A stretch of 64,000 bases of DNA, taken from contig NC_081185.1 in the NCBI RefSeq assembly GCF_029867415.1, positions 107,705,066 through 107,769,065 of the forward strand. The letters run 5' to 3'. The translations under genes and the position numbers were made by a program. Each line of letters begins with the position of its first letter. Position 1 is the stretch's first letter. Below, in pieces: positions 11,049 to 22,472 of the stretch. The notes beneath the pieces are model-generated. The model was not told the origin of the DNA and searched no databases. It was given only the letters and a program-made list of their open reading frames with translations. Origin of the DNA: Vicia villosa (Eukaryota; Streptophyta; Magnoliopsida; Fabales; Fabaceae).

Positions 11049-12827
11049 TCATCTTCTCATTCTGAGCTTGTTTCTGAAGACCCAATTTGTGCCGATTATA
11101 TTGAATCCATCTGGTCTAGGAACAAAATCCCAAACATCATTCCTTGTAAACTGATTCAATTCTTCTTGCATAGCAATTATCCAGTCTGGATCTTCTAGAG
11201 CATGATCAACAGAAGTTGGCTCGATCAAAGATACAAGACCTAATTGACAGTCTGCATTGTTCTTAAGGAATGCTCTTGTTCTGATTGGATCATCCTTCTT
11301 TCCAAGAATGACATCTTCTGAATGACCAGAGATGAGTCTGGATGATCTTCTGACAGATGGTTCTTCAGATATGCTTAGATCCTCCAGAGAAGCTGATACT
11401 TGATCTTCCGATTCTTTGCTTCTGAGAGGTTCTGCTTCTGATGCGTTGCTTCTTGGCTCAACAACTTCTGATATGTCAATATCACAATCTGCAAAATTAT
11501 CAAACTGCTTTGGTTTTTCAGAACCAAGCTTATCATCAAACCTGATATTGATTGATTCTTCTACAACCAATGTTTCAGTATTGTATACTCTGTAGCCTTT
11601 TGAGCGTTCAGAATATCCAAGAAGGAAACATTTTTGTGCTTTGGAATCAAACTTACCAAGATGATCTTTAGTGTTCAGAATAAAGCATACACATCCAAAA
11701 GGATGGAAATATGAAATGTTGGGCTTTCTATTCTTCCACAATTCATAGGGAGTCTTATTTAGAATAGGTCTGATAGAGATTCTATTCTGAATATAGCATG
11801 CAGTGTTTATTGCTTCTGCCCAGAAATGCTTAGCCATATTGGTTTCATTGATCATGGTTCTGGCCATTTCTTGCAGAGTCCTATTCTTTCGTTCTACAAC
11901 CCCATTTTGCTGTGGAGTTCTAGGACAAGAGAAATCATGGGCAATACCATTTTCTTTGAAGAACTCTTCAAAGGATCTGTTCTCAAATTCACCACCATGA
12001 TCACTTCTGACCTTTATGATTTTACACTCTTTTTCAGATTGAATCTGAATGCAGAACTCAAAGAACACTGAATGAGTCTCATCCTTGTGTTTCAAGAATT
12101 TTACCCATGTCCAGCGGCTATAATCATCTACGATGACTAATCCATATTTCTTTCCTCTGACAGATGCTGTTTTGACAGGTCCAAACAGATCAATGTGCAA
12201 GAGTTCTAATGGCCTTGAGGTAGAAACAACATTCTTAGACTTGAATGCAGGTTTGGAGAACTTGCCCTTCTGACATGCTTCACAAAGAGCATCTGATTTG
12301 AATTTCAGATTAGGGAGTCCTCTGACAAGATTCAGTTTGTTAATCTGAGAAATCTTTCTCAAACTAGCATGACCTAATCTCCTGTGCCAGACCCACTGCT
12401 CTTCAGAAACAGACATAAGACAAGTCACCTTCTGACTCATAAGATCTTGCAGATCTGTCTTATAAATGTTGTTCTTCCTCTTGCCTGTAAATAGGATTGA
12501 GCCATCCTTCTGATTTACAGCCTTGCAAGACTCTTGATTAAAGATTATATCATAACCATTGTCACTTAATTGACTGATAGATAAGAGGTTATGAGTTAAT
12601 CCTTCTACAAGAAGTACATTAGAAATGGAAGGAGAGTTACCAGACTTTATAGTTCCAGAGCCAATTATCTTGCCCTTCTGATCTCCTCCAAACTTGACTT
12701 CTCCTCCAGACTTAAGCACCAGGTCTTGGAACATAGACCTTCTTCCTGTCATGTGTCGCGAGCATCCAGAGTCCAGGTACCATGACATGTTGTGCTTTGT
12801 CCTTCTTGCAGCCAAGGATATCTGCAA
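11049..12827 (-). CDS. SIRE pol fragment: protease, integrase, first residues of RT (592 aa)
   Basis: Part of the Ty1-copia polyprotein. Domains in order: aspartic protease with WYLDSGCSRHMTG (catalytic D19-S-G); GAG-pre-integrase zinc binding with WHRRLGHASLRK and CEACQKGK (HHCC, about residues 147-188); integrase core with HIDLFGP and VDDYSRW (first Asp region), RSDHGGEF (second Asp) and NGVVERKNRT (Glu); a linker rich in Ser/Glu; then the RT entry motif GTNWVFRNKL at the very end. The catalytic RT motif (YVDD type) and RNase H are absent. The ATG used is arbitrary, because pol is normally made as a fusion with gag. The frame relation to gag is disturbed (see findings). Confidence 0.9.
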   Translation of the reverse strand: MQISLAARRTKHNMSWYLDSGCSRHMTGRRSMFQDLVLKSGGEVKFGGDQKGKIIGSGTIKSGNSPSISNVLLVEGLTHNLLSISQLSDNGYDIIFNQESCKAVNQKDGSILFTGKRKNNIYKTDLQDLMSQKVTCLMSVSEEQWVWHRRLGHASLRKISQINKLNLVRGLPNLKFKSDALCEACQKGKFSKPAFKSKNVVSTSRPLELLHIDLFGPVKTASVRGKKYGLVIVDDYSRWTWVKFLKHKDETHSVFFEFCIQIQSEKECKIIKVRSDHGGEFENRSFEEFFKENGIAHDFSCPRTPQQNGVVERKNRTLQEMARTMINETNMAKHFWAEAINTACYIQNRISIRPILNKTPYELWKNRKPNISYFHPFGCVCFILNTKDHLGKFDSKAQKCFLLGYSERSKGYRVYNTETLVVEESINIRFDDKLGSEKPKQFDNFADCDIDISEVVEPRSNASEAEPLRSKESEDQVSASLEDLSISEEPSVRRSSRLISGHSEDVILGKKDDPIRTRAFLKNNADCQLGLVSLIEPTSVDHALEDPDWIIAMQEELNQFTRNDVWDFVPRPDGFNIIGTNWVFRNKLRMRR

Positions 12828-12844
12828 TAGGAATAATCTTATCC

Positions 12845-14632
12845 TTAGGTACCCACATCTTCTTTGGGTCCTTTCTTGTTAGATTTTCTCAAGTTCTGAT
12901 TGAACTTGGGTTTAACATTATAAGCAATAGGAGGAACAGCATGATAATTTTTAATGTGAGTTTCATGATATTTCCTAGGTTGTGTCACATGCTTCTTGGT
13001 GTGTGTTATGTGAAAACTTTGTGCATGTGAAGTGTGCCTAATATCATGAGAGTGGCCATACTTGAACTGATCATACAATGGCTTGTATGTGATTTTCATT
13101 TCATCAACAGGTTCAAGTTTGTATGGGGTTTCACCCTCATAACCAATGCCAACTCTTTTGTTTCCAGACACAGCATATATCATAGAAGCTAGCTGACTTC
13201 TGCCAATACTTCTAGATAAGAACTTCCTGAAACTTAAATCATATTCTTTCAGAATATGGTTTAGACTAGGAGTGGATTTTTCTGAATCAGAAGGAGATCC
13301 AACGTTATTGGATAATTTTAAAAGTTTTTCTTTTAATTCAGAATTCTCCAACTCAAGCTTCTTTGTTTCAAATTCAAATTGCTTTTTCAGCTTTTTGTAT
13401 TTGAGACTAATCTGAGACTTGAGTTCCAGAAGTTCAGTTAGACCGGAAACTAACTCATCTCTAGTAAGTTCAGAAAATACCTCTTCAGAATCTGATTCTG
13501 ATGTAGATTCTGATCCGTCATCTTCTGTCGCCATCAGCGCACAGTTGGCCTGCTCATCTTCTGAATCATCTTCTGACTCATCCCAGGTTGCCATAAGACC
13601 TTTCTTCTTATGAAACTTTTTCTTGGGACTTTCCTTCTGAAGATTTGGACATTCATTCTTGTAGTGTCCAGGCTCATTGCATTCATAGCACATGACCTTC
13701 TTCTTGTCAAATTTTCTTTCATCAGAAGATTCTCCACGTTCAAATTTCCTTGAACTTCTGAAGCCTCTGAACTTCCTTTGCTTGGTCTTCCAGAGTTGAT
13801 TTAGCCTTCTGGAAATCATGGACAGTTCATCTTCTTCTTCAGATTCTGATTCTTCAGGATCTTCTTCTTTGGCCTGAAAAGCGTTAGTGCATTTCTTGAT
13901 ATTTGATTTTAATGCAATAGACTTACCTTTCTTTTGAGGCTCATTTGCGTCCAGCTCAATCTCATGACTTCTCAAGGCACTGATAAGCTCTTCCAGAGAA
14001 ACTTCATTCAGATTCTTCGCGATCTTGAATGCAGTCACCATCGGACCCCATCTTCTGGGTAAGCTTCTGATGATCTTCTTTACGTGATCAGCCTTGGTGT
14101 ATCCCTTGTCAAGAACTCTCAATCCAGCAGTAAGAGTTTGAAATCTTGAAAACATCTTTTCAATGTCTTCATCATCCTCCATCTTGAAGGCTTCATACTT
14201 CTGGATTAAGGCTAGAGCTTTAGTCTCCTTGACTTGAGCATTTCCTTCATGAGTCATTTTCAAGGACTCATATATGTCATAGGCCGTTTCCCTGTTAGAT
14301 ATCTTCTCATACTCAGCATGAGAGATAGCATTCAGCAAAACAGTTCTGCATTTATGATGATTCCTGAAAAGCTTCTTTTGATCATCATTCATTTCTTGCC
14401 TTGACAGCTTTTCGCCACTGGCATTTACTGGATGTTTGTAACCATCCATCAGAAGATCCCATAGATCACCATCTAGACCCAGAAAGTAACTTTCCAGTTT
14501 ATCTTTCCAGTATTCAAAGTTTTCACCATCAAATACCGGCGGTCTAGTATAACCATTGTTACCGTTGTATTGCTCAGCAGAGCCAGATGTAGATGTAGGT
14601 GTAGGTGTAGACTTTTCACTTTCATCAACCAT
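12845..14632 (-). CDS. SIRE gag polyprotein, 595 aa
   Basis: Capsid/nucleocapsid precursor of the SIRE-type element. The N-terminus has the plant copia gag signature (PPVFDGENFEYWKDKLESY, near residue 35). A UBN2-type region follows (MTHEGNAQVKETKALAL, FSRFQTLTAGLRVLDKGY). A CCHC zinc knuckle CYECNEPGHYKNEC lies near residues 314-327, then acidic Ser/Glu-rich repeats, a charged coiled-coil-like stretch (LKKQFEFETKKLELENSELK, near 425-450) and a His-rich tail. The start ATG at 14632 lies 73 bases downstream of the primer-binding site and is the first in frame. The frame stops at 12845, beside the protease frame. Confidence 0.92.
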   Translation of the reverse strand: MVDESEKSTPTPTSTSGSAEQYNGNNGYTRPPVFDGENFEYWKDKLESYFLGLDGDLWDLLMDGYKHPVNASGEKLSRQEMNDDQKKLFRNHHKCRTVLLNAISHAEYEKISNRETAYDIYESLKMTHEGNAQVKETKALALIQKYEAFKMEDDEDIEKMFSRFQTLTAGLRVLDKGYTKADHVKKIIRSLPRRWGPMVTAFKIAKNLNEVSLEELISALRSHEIELDANEPQKKGKSIALKSNIKKCTNAFQAKEEDPEESESEEEDELSMISRRLNQLWKTKQRKFRGFRSSRKFERGESSDERKFDKKKVMCYECNEPGHYKNECPNLQKESPKKKFHKKKGLMATWDESEDDSEDEQANCALMATEDDGSESTSESDSEEVFSELTRDELVSGLTELLELKSQISLKYKKLKKQFEFETKKLELENSELKEKLLKLSNNVGSPSDSEKSTPSLNHILKEYDLSFRKFLSRSIGRSQLASMIYAVSGNKRVGIGYEGETPYKLEPVDEMKITYKPLYDQFKYGHSHDIRHTSHAQSFHITHTKKHVTQPRKYHETHIKNYHAVPPIAYNVKPKFNQNLRKSNKKGPKEDVGT

Positions 14633-14705
14633 CTTTTAAATGAAGCGTTTTTCTCTTCCTGAATCTTTTCTAAACACGGTTAAGTGCTTGCACCTTAGAA
14701 CCGGC

Positions 14706-14717
14706 GCTCTGATGCCA
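14706..14717 (-). other. Primer-binding site of young SIRE element
   Basis: TGGCATCAGAGC on the minus strand, two bases inside the 5' LTR, complementary to the 3' end of a plant initiator tRNA-Met with one difference from the common TGGTATCAGAGC. Confidence 0.8.
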
Positions 14718-14719
14718 AT

Positions 14720-15982
14720 TGAAGGATAGAAAAACACTTAGAAAGGGGGGGATTGAATAAGTGTAACTTTAAATCTTGGACGATAAAAATAAATTGCACA
14801 ATTATTTTTATCCTGGTTCGCTGTTAACGAAGCTACTCCAGTCCACCCCCGCAGAGATGATTTACCTCAACTGAGGATTTAATCCACTAATCGCACGGAT
14901 TACAATGGTTTTCCACTTAGTCCGCAACTAAGTCTTCCAGAGTCTTCTGATCACACACTGATCACTCCAGGAACAACTGCTTAGATACCCTCTAAGACTT
15001 TTCTAGAGTCTACTGATCAACACGATCACTCTAGGCTTAGTTCACTCCTAAGACTTCCTCTAGAGTATTCTGATCAACCTGATCACTCTAGTTACAAACT
15101 GCTCAGCCAACTGCTAAGACTTCCTAGAGTATACTGATCACACGATCACTCTAGTTCCTTACAACTTAATGTAATCTATTCAAGAGTTTACAAATGCTTC
15201 TTAAAAGCGATAATCACAACTGTGATATTTCTCTTAACGTTTAAGCTTAATCTCACTAAAATATTACAACAGCAATGTAGTGAGGTTTGATGAAGATGAA
15301 GATTCTGAGTTTAGATTTGAACAGCGTTTCAGCAAGTTTGATATAAGTTGTTTTGGTGCAGAATCGTTAACCTTGCTTCTCATCAGAACTTCATATTTAT
15401 AGGCGTTGAGAAGATGACCGTTGAATGCATTTAATGCTTTGCGTGTTCCGTACAGCATCGCATTTAATGTTATACGCTTTTGTCAACTACCTCGAGCCTT
15501 GTTCACGCTGTGTCTACTGACGTAGCCTTTAGTAGCTTTTAACGTTCCTTTTGTCAGTCAGCGTAGTCTGCCACCTGTACTTCCTTCTGATCTGATGTTT
15601 GTGAATACGACGTTTGAATATCATCAGAGTCAAACAGCTTGGTGCATAGCATCTTCTGATCTTCTGATCTTGAAGTGCTTCTGAGCGTGATACCATCTTC
15701 TGATCTTCAGTGCTTCTGATCTCATGTTCTTCTGATGCTTCCATAGACCCATGTTCTGATTCTGCTTCGACCATCTTCTGATGTCTTGCCAGACCATGTT
15801 CTGATGTTGCATGCTGAACCATTTGAGACACAACTTCTGAGCGCTGAATTATGCGTACTCTTTATATATTTCCTGAAAGGGAAATTGCATTGGATTAGAG
15901 TACCATATTATCTTAAGCAAAATTCATATTATTGTTATCATCAAAACTAAGATAATTGATAAGAACAAATCTTATTCTAACA
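14720..15982 (-). repeat. SIRE 5' LTR (1263 bp)
   Basis: Same length as 6978-8240 and, where compared, the same sequence. It holds the element promoter, although no TATA box was assigned with confidence. The GATAC duplication follows at 15983-15987. Confidence 0.92.
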
Positions 15983-15987
15983 GATAC

Positions 15988-16963
15988 GTCTATACTATCC
16001 AATCACAATTTCGTCTACTATCAACAAGAGATTAAGGGTGATAAGGTCCTCAATTTTTCAATAGATAGCCGACAACCATAATAGAGTATAAACCATCATT
16101 ACCAACATTAATAATATTCTTTTCTAACTTGTACTAATATCACCAGAAGCACTATAGTTCCATAATTCACTGATCTTCCAAAATCATCCGAAAAAGCTAA
16201 CACCGACGTTTTGCAACTACCTACTAAAACACCTCTGACGATACAACAAAACAATATTCCTCTACGCCATTAACAACACTTCTTATTATTGAAATCATAC
16301 TCCTCTCTTCGCATTTCCAATTCTTACTCACGCTCCAGAACGTTTCAACAACTTCAACAAGTTCTACTACTGCCTCAATCACTTACCAATAATCCTACAG
16401 CCAGGCCTACAACAATACTTTACTTAATTACTGATCCAACATCGACAATCTTACACAAGGCTTCTCAAACAATAACTTCACCGTCCATTAGTAGCGCGGG
16501 AACATCACACCTTCTAAATTCCATCTTCTAGGGTTTATTCTTTTTACTTAACAGTTACCTTCAGAGACATCCGTAACTTGAACCATACTTGAATATCACC
16601 AATCGCTACATTTCTCCTCATCCTTCGAGTAGTAAACATCAATAATTCCTGCCCACCCTCTTCCTCAAGAGATTCCAACTTAACTAGCAACCAAAATCTT
16701 AAATCCAATTCACCTTCGATTCGGGAAACAACAAACTCCCTCGACACTTGCACTGTCGCTAGCAGCAATATACTAACACCTTACAACTGAACATATCCGA
16801 GAAGCATAGCTTCTCAACCACTTAGCTTCAAACCAACTCTTGCAGACAAACGATCAGAAGAACAACAAGTACCGACAGTGTTTCACACACTTGTCGCGTA
16901 CACGGGAATAAACAACATTAGACAACATTGGCTGGACAGACCGACCTGCTCTGATACCACAAA
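15988..16963 (-). other. Tekay-like element interior, 5' part, with primer-binding site
   Basis: Continuation of the interior interrupted by SIRE. It is non-coding in all frames; short open frames here show no domain. The primer-binding site is at 16948-16959 on the minus strand. Confidence 0.65.
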
Positions 16964-19696
16964 TGTAACACCCCAATTCTACCCAGCAAGTATAAGTGAA
17001 AAATCAGAGTGAATTCAAAAATATTCATCAAAAGATGGGATGTCACATCTCGACTTAACCAAATAAAAATACTTATAATGCATTTAACAAAGATACATAG
17101 CATTCGGAAACAAAACTTTATCCAACAACTTCCAATTTCAACTTATAAACATCCTTCAATTCAACTTAAACAAATATCATCATGGAATACAACAATTAAA
17201 TAATAACGACTAATCCCCCCGAGTGCTACGTATCAGAGCAATAGACACCAACTCGACTTGCCATAAAGCAACATAAAGACTACATGAAGTCACTTTGAAC
17301 ATCCACAACTAATCTCGAGTACCTTCCCATTTCCCATGGTAGGAGAAATATCAGCAAAGGGGTGAGATATCTTACAATATAAAGGAATGCATGGTAAATA
17401 ATATAGCAGATATAGATCATACATAATTTCACCACTTCGCATCACATAACATCTTACAACAATTTTCATCGCAAAACAACTTATCAATATAATACAACTT
17501 TCAAAACTGCAACAATGTCATTAATCAATTAAGACCACATATTCAAATTCACAATTATAATATGATCATGTCACAACAAACATCTCATCATCTCAACAAT
17601 CCAAACACAATTCAAATGCAATTCAAATGCGACTCGAATGTGACTCAAACTTATGCACATGCATGTGGTACCATTGGAGTAAACTCTCATCTCAAACAGT
17701 TTGCCATTGGGCCGTCTCAAACATTTGCCACAAGGGTCGTCTCAAACATTTGCCACATGGGCCGTCTCAAACATTTGCCACAAGGGCCGTCTCAAACAAT
17801 ACAATGGATGTGAATTAATGATGCACATCCACAAACACAGCTTAAACCACTTAATCAACTTAAACGACATAATCAACTTGAATGACATAATCAACTTAAA
17901 CAACATAAGCAACACAAACAACTTAATCAACACATCATGCATTGTCTCAAACAAACCAACTCAATGCCAAGGTTCTATGGCAATAACCTTATCATTACTA
18001 TCATAGTAATTCATCACGTCTCAATCACGTCTTTAAGTCATATCATCATACAACAATTATTCGATTCACAACACATCACAATACAACTAATCTACATTGA
18101 CCATAAGGTTTACGACAACAACAACAATTTCCACATACTAGCAACAACGACAACAAATTCATCATATTAACAACAACAACAAATTCATCATGTTAACGAC
18201 AACAGCAACAACAACAAATTCATCATGTTAACGAAAACAACAACAATTCATCATGTTAACAACAAACATCAACAAATTAACAACAAACATCACATTACAC
18301 AATTCAAGTAATGACATAACATGATTAGTTCAACTTCTTAATTAAAAGCACATTGATTTATTATTTCATCACAATACATCATTATCTCATCATACGGAAA
18401 GTGCATATCATCATCTCAATAGCATTGTATCGTCATAAGAAAATTATACATTAAGTTATACCAAAACATGGTTATGTCAATTCATCGCAAAGAGCATACT
18501 TCATATGTTAACACAACATAGTTCATCACTTAATCCTAATAAACATAATAGGAGATTATATCCTATGAATCATTTTATTGCATCATGGTATAGTTCATTG
18601 CGTTAGATTTCCAACGCTTCGATGGCGCATAAAATGGAGTTACGGATCAAAAGTTATGGTCTTTACAACATCAGTAAAAAAATTGGATGCTGCCTGCGGG
18701 TTTGCTCAGGTAGACCCTGGCTTCTGTATAGGTCGACCTATACTGCGTAAAAACCCAAAAATCACCATTTTCCTTTCCCATTCACCTCATACAACAATCA
18801 CTAATCCTCATACAATTTATACATCAATTGGCAACAAATTAGCACACATATAAGGTTTCTAAACATGTTTCTAACCATGGGTTCACATACAAACATCATC
18901 CAACATACTTAGAATCACAATTGCATAGAAATCTAGTATGAAACCTAACAACTTCAAATTCAATTTTCACACAATAATGGAGAACAACATACAATTAAAA
19001 TCCCATCATATAAATCTCTATCAATTCCACCAAATGCTCCACAAATCATTTATCAACAACATCAAGATTGCAATTCTCACATAAACATAGATATTCAATC
19101 ATGAAGTCTAATCTTTATTGTATCCATCATCATGCCAACCCTTAGAGAATAAGAACCCCACCCTTACCTTAGCAAAAGTTTCACCTTCTTCAATGGAATC
19201 CTTCCTCTTTATGCCATAACTTTCCTCTTTCTTCCCTTCTTTGTCTTCTTTCTCTTTTTTCTTTTACTTCTCCAAATGGGTTATGAGACTAAATCTCGAA
19301 AACCTTAACCTTTACTATCTCACTAATGGGCTTAACCCATAACCCATCCATTGTGTTATATTTTTTTCACTTATGCCCAATTCATAACATTCCTCTAATT
19401 ACTCAATTAAGCTAAATAACACACATAATTGAATAATCACATAACATAACGAATATTATTCTCAATAATATTCCACAAATATAATTTCTCCTTAACTTAA
19501 TTAATACCAACTCGCGATTGTATTTCTCCGACTAATCTGACTAATTAATCCGACCATAAACTTAACTGCTCAAATAAACATATTAATCCAATTACGCCTT
19601 TAGAATAATACCGAGAAATCCCGACTTCGACTAATTCCATCGAATAAATCCTTGATTTAATTTAATTAACTAATTAATTAAATTCAGAACGTTACA
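16964..19696 (-). repeat. 5' LTR of the Tekay-like element (2733 bp)
   Basis: Homologous to 3690-5813 but longer. The extra part holds three tandem arrays: a 25-bp unit GCCGTCTCAAACATTTGCC.. at about 17690-17800 (four copies), an ~18-bp CATAATCAACTTAAACAA-like unit at 17840-17940, and CAACAACAAATTCATCATGTTAAC-like units at 18115-18290. Confidence 0.8.
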
Positions 19697-20640
19697 TATG
19701 TTGTTTCTAGGTTGATTTGGCCCCGGAATCATCATTGAAAACAACATATATTTGTGCGTCATGCACAACCAAGGAGATAGGTTGTAAATCTTGAGAAGAA
19801 TAAGCCATGAAGTATGGTTAGTACTCAGGTTACCAACAAGGATCATTCCATCAGTGCCTAGGCTAAGCCTAAGGTTTTTTGGCTCATGGACAAAATTTCT
19901 AAACAACAAATCAACTTTCTTGCATTACAACGAATCATCTACATGGAGAATTTTTCCATCACATTTTCTTTCATTTGCATGCCATCTAATATTAATTGCG
20001 TCATTTGCATTAGCAAATAGTCTCTTGAACCTTGAAATTATTGGCAGGTACCTTAAAACTTTGGCAGGAGAGGATGCTTCTTGCTAACATCGTCATCACC
20101 ACTGTTGTCCTTCACCTTGTTGTGCGACTCACCATATTTTAGATATTAATTCAATTTTTCATACTCTTTTCTGTATAATATGCAGTCATTACGTCATGCA
20201 TGTATTTTGATATACTCGAAACTCAATGGACACATTATCTTCTTGGCCTTATAACTACGGTTCATCAAATTGTTATCTTCTAATAACATTTGTTTTAGAA
20301 ACTCAAGCAATTAAGTGAATCTTTTATCCGTTCATCCACTTTTTGCCTTCAAATTAAACAATTTCAACGCCGTAGGCAATCATGTAAAACTTATGCAGCT
20401 TTATATAACGACACATCCTTGTCACTACATAAAGTATTAATACAAGCTTTCTCAAAAGAAGGTTCTCCAATATCAAGGATTATATCTTCCACTCGATCAT
20501 CCATATCTACATCAACTTCATGTTACACCAAGCCGCGTCATTATTCTATAATTTTATTCCATCACAACATAGGAGATGAAATATTTCTTTCTTTGAATTT
20601 TTTTAATATTCCCGCATATAACAAAAGGCCAATAAAAAAG
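19697..20640 (-). pseudogene. CACTA transposase (TNP2 / transposase_21 type), decayed and truncated
   Basis: Translation of the minus strand gives, with stops and frameshifts, the TNP2 landmarks in order: FEYIKIHACRNDC near 20200, RFKRLFANANDA near 20020, RWHANERKCDGK near 19970, LHVDDSLQWKKVD near 19930, then NLRLSLGTDGM, IYNLSPWLCM and MMIPGPNQPRNN ending at 19697. The family normally continues for several hundred residues after the PGP motif. Here it is cut off exactly at the LTR border of the Tekay-like element, and the missing half is not found on the other side of that element. No protein can be made. Confidence 0.72.
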
Positions 20641-22059
20641 TCCATTATTGTCAGAAAGATTTAAATTTGCGTATTCAAAGAATTCAAGAAATCCTTTCTC
20701 ATACACCGAGCCTAATCTATCATCATTCATTCAACTACAATCCATAAGACATTATAAAATTAATATAAAAAACTTCAAAAATCATTTAACAATACAACAA
20801 TTACAACAACACAACAACACAACAACACTCTCAATACAACAACTTATTTAATCACTTTTCAACAAAATGGAAAAATAATATATACCATAATACAACAATA
20901 CAATAATACAACAATACAATAACAACAACATTGTTAACAACACGTTAACAATCTCAATACAACAACCCAATAAAAATGAAAAACTACAAAAATAATATAT
21001 AACATTCTCATTATAAGACAAAAACAATCTCAATCTCACTCAATCATAACAACATATACCATTAAAGAACAACAAAAACCTATAACTATACCAACAAATA
21101 GCAAAAACCTAAAACTCGACATGAATGGTGATAAAATAGGAAGAGGTCAACAAATAATTTTCGTGTACGCTTCTTGAAGTTTCGTATTTTCCCTCCTTGA
21201 ATCGAACCTGAAATGATGGAGTTTGCTTGGTGTCTTTATGGAGATTTATCTCTGCTATCGTCTTCTTCTGTTATTTTGCTAAGGCACTTCTGTTATGAAT
21301 GAAATTAACTAAAACATGTTACGTTTTAATTAGCTAGTAGGGTGGAGATTTCCCCCACTTATAAAGACATGTTCGGTCTATATTGTCTGATATCGGACTC
21401 TTAACACATATTATCACAATTATTCTTCACAACCGTAGTGAAATCATTTAGGAATATGTCTATAAAACTGAACATGCGCCTCATTCGTCTTTTTAATAAA
21501 TCTAACTAATTCCGCCTTCAACCTTCATATTTCATTTTTCAAAAGTTTATACACTATGTTGAAAAACTTAGTTTAAAAATTATTGTTAAGATTCACTTTA
21601 TCAAGTAAATGATATATGCTTGAACTTTAATATTGATTATTAATACTAAAATTTTTAAGGCATAGTAAATAAGAATGAAGATATTGCACACAAAATACCT
21701 ATTTGAGATTGTAAAAACCGGAACTATTAGTAAAAACTAAACTCTGTGTGAAATGAAAAATAAACTATGAGATTTTAAACAACGAAAGTGGCTACGGATA
21801 CAACTGTTTAAAACCAACTACGACTACAGCTAGACATAATAGAGTGTGAATGGAGCAGCGACTTGGGTAAAGTTGTGTGAATGATCATGTAAAGGATTGA
21901 TTAAGCGAACCAAAATTAAAAATCACAAATCCTTCCTTTAAATTTATTTAAAATTTTAATTTTTATAAAAGGCGTTCTTCTTTTTTCTCCATTTTTTTTA
22001 ACCGAAAGTTTTTCACAAAGAGAGTTTTAAAAGACGTTTATAATACGTAAATTTCAGGT
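20641..22059. other. Intergenic DNA, no gene seen
   Basis: AT-rich sequence. 20790-20960 is a cluster of CAACAATACAATAA simple repeats. It may contain further 5' remains of the CACTA element. Nothing else is recognised. Confidence 0.5.
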
Positions 22060-22472
22060 AGTAAAAATATAAAATGTCAAATATTTATCTTTATTTGGCC
22101 ATTAAAATATCATCTAATTAAGTTCTAGAAAGTAAATCCACCTTCTCATTATAAGTCCTTATTTCAATTGCCGTGTAGTTCCATCCATCATCCAAATAAT
22201 TCAGAAAGATAATATATAATAAACTATATGATTGATAATTAATTCATTCATGGCTGCGGGAAATAATATATAATAAGCTATATGATTCATAATCATTCTA
22301 ACGTGTCTGCGGCAATTAATATTCCATTTGAAAGTATTAGTATACCCTCGTAAAAGCGTTGACCAGCAACATTTGATCTGTCTATATATAATATATATCC
22401 ATATGCACAATACCATCAACATTCATACAGAACTAACAAAAACATTCATAAAGAACTAACAAAAGTGTGATA
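22060..22472 (+). promoter_or_regulatory. Upstream region of reductase gene 1
   Basis: Contains a block (22072-22135) with CTTTATTTGGCCATTAAAAT and CTAATTAAGTTCTAGA that recurs upstream of gene 2 (52885-52945) and, without a gene, at 44745-44800. A likely TATA box CTATATATA lies at 22382-22390, about 85 bp before the ATG. The 5' leader holds a 23-bp tandem repeat ACATTCATACAGAACTAAC (22420-22463) also present before gene 2. The promoter role is inferred from position and conservation. Confidence 0.55.

Larger units (their letters stand above)
6978..15982 (-). mobile_element. Young SIRE/Maximus-type Ty1-copia element lacking RT and RNase H
   Basis: A 9005-bp minus-strand element with a perfect 5-bp target-site duplication GATAC (6973-6977 and 15983-15987). 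Order on the minus strand: 5' LTR (14720-15982), primer-binding site TGGCATCAGAGC (14706-14717), gag (12845-14632), protease-integrase (11049-12827), env-like ORF (9498-10697), repeat-rich 3' region, polypurine tract AAAAAGGGGGAGAT (8241-8254), 3' LTR (6978-8240). The two LTRs have equal length (1263 bp) and I saw no difference in the stretches compared, which indicates recent insertion. The pol frame stops just after the first residues of reverse transcriptase; the rest of RT and all of RNase H are missing. The element cannot copy itself without help in trans. Confidence 0.92.
3690..19696 (-). mobile_element. Tekay-like LTR retrotransposon without coding interior (LARD-like), split by a SIRE element
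   Basis: Two long homologous LTRs (3690-5813 and 16964-19696), each TGTAAC...GTTACA on the plus strand, bound about 2.1 kb of interior once the nested SIRE element (6978-15982) is removed. On the minus strand the interior begins with a primer-binding site TGGTATCAGAGC (16948-16959), complementary to initiator tRNA-Met, and ends with a polypurine tract GTGGGGGAGAA (5815-5825), so transcription runs right to left. The sequence just before the tract resembles the pol 3' end of Del/Tekay chromoviruses, which is the basis for the lineage guess. No gag or pol reading frame is visible, so it would depend on enzymes made elsewhere. Flanks (TCTAT on the left, TATGT on the right) do not form a target-site duplication. 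Confidence 0.75.

Noticed and set aside
11803..12071. Plus-strand frames opposite the integrase
   Set aside because: Antisense shadows of the pol frame; no domain of their own.
17690..17800. 25-bp direct repeats resembling a CRISPR array
   Set aside because: Units abut with no unique spacers and lie inside a plant retrotransposon LTR.
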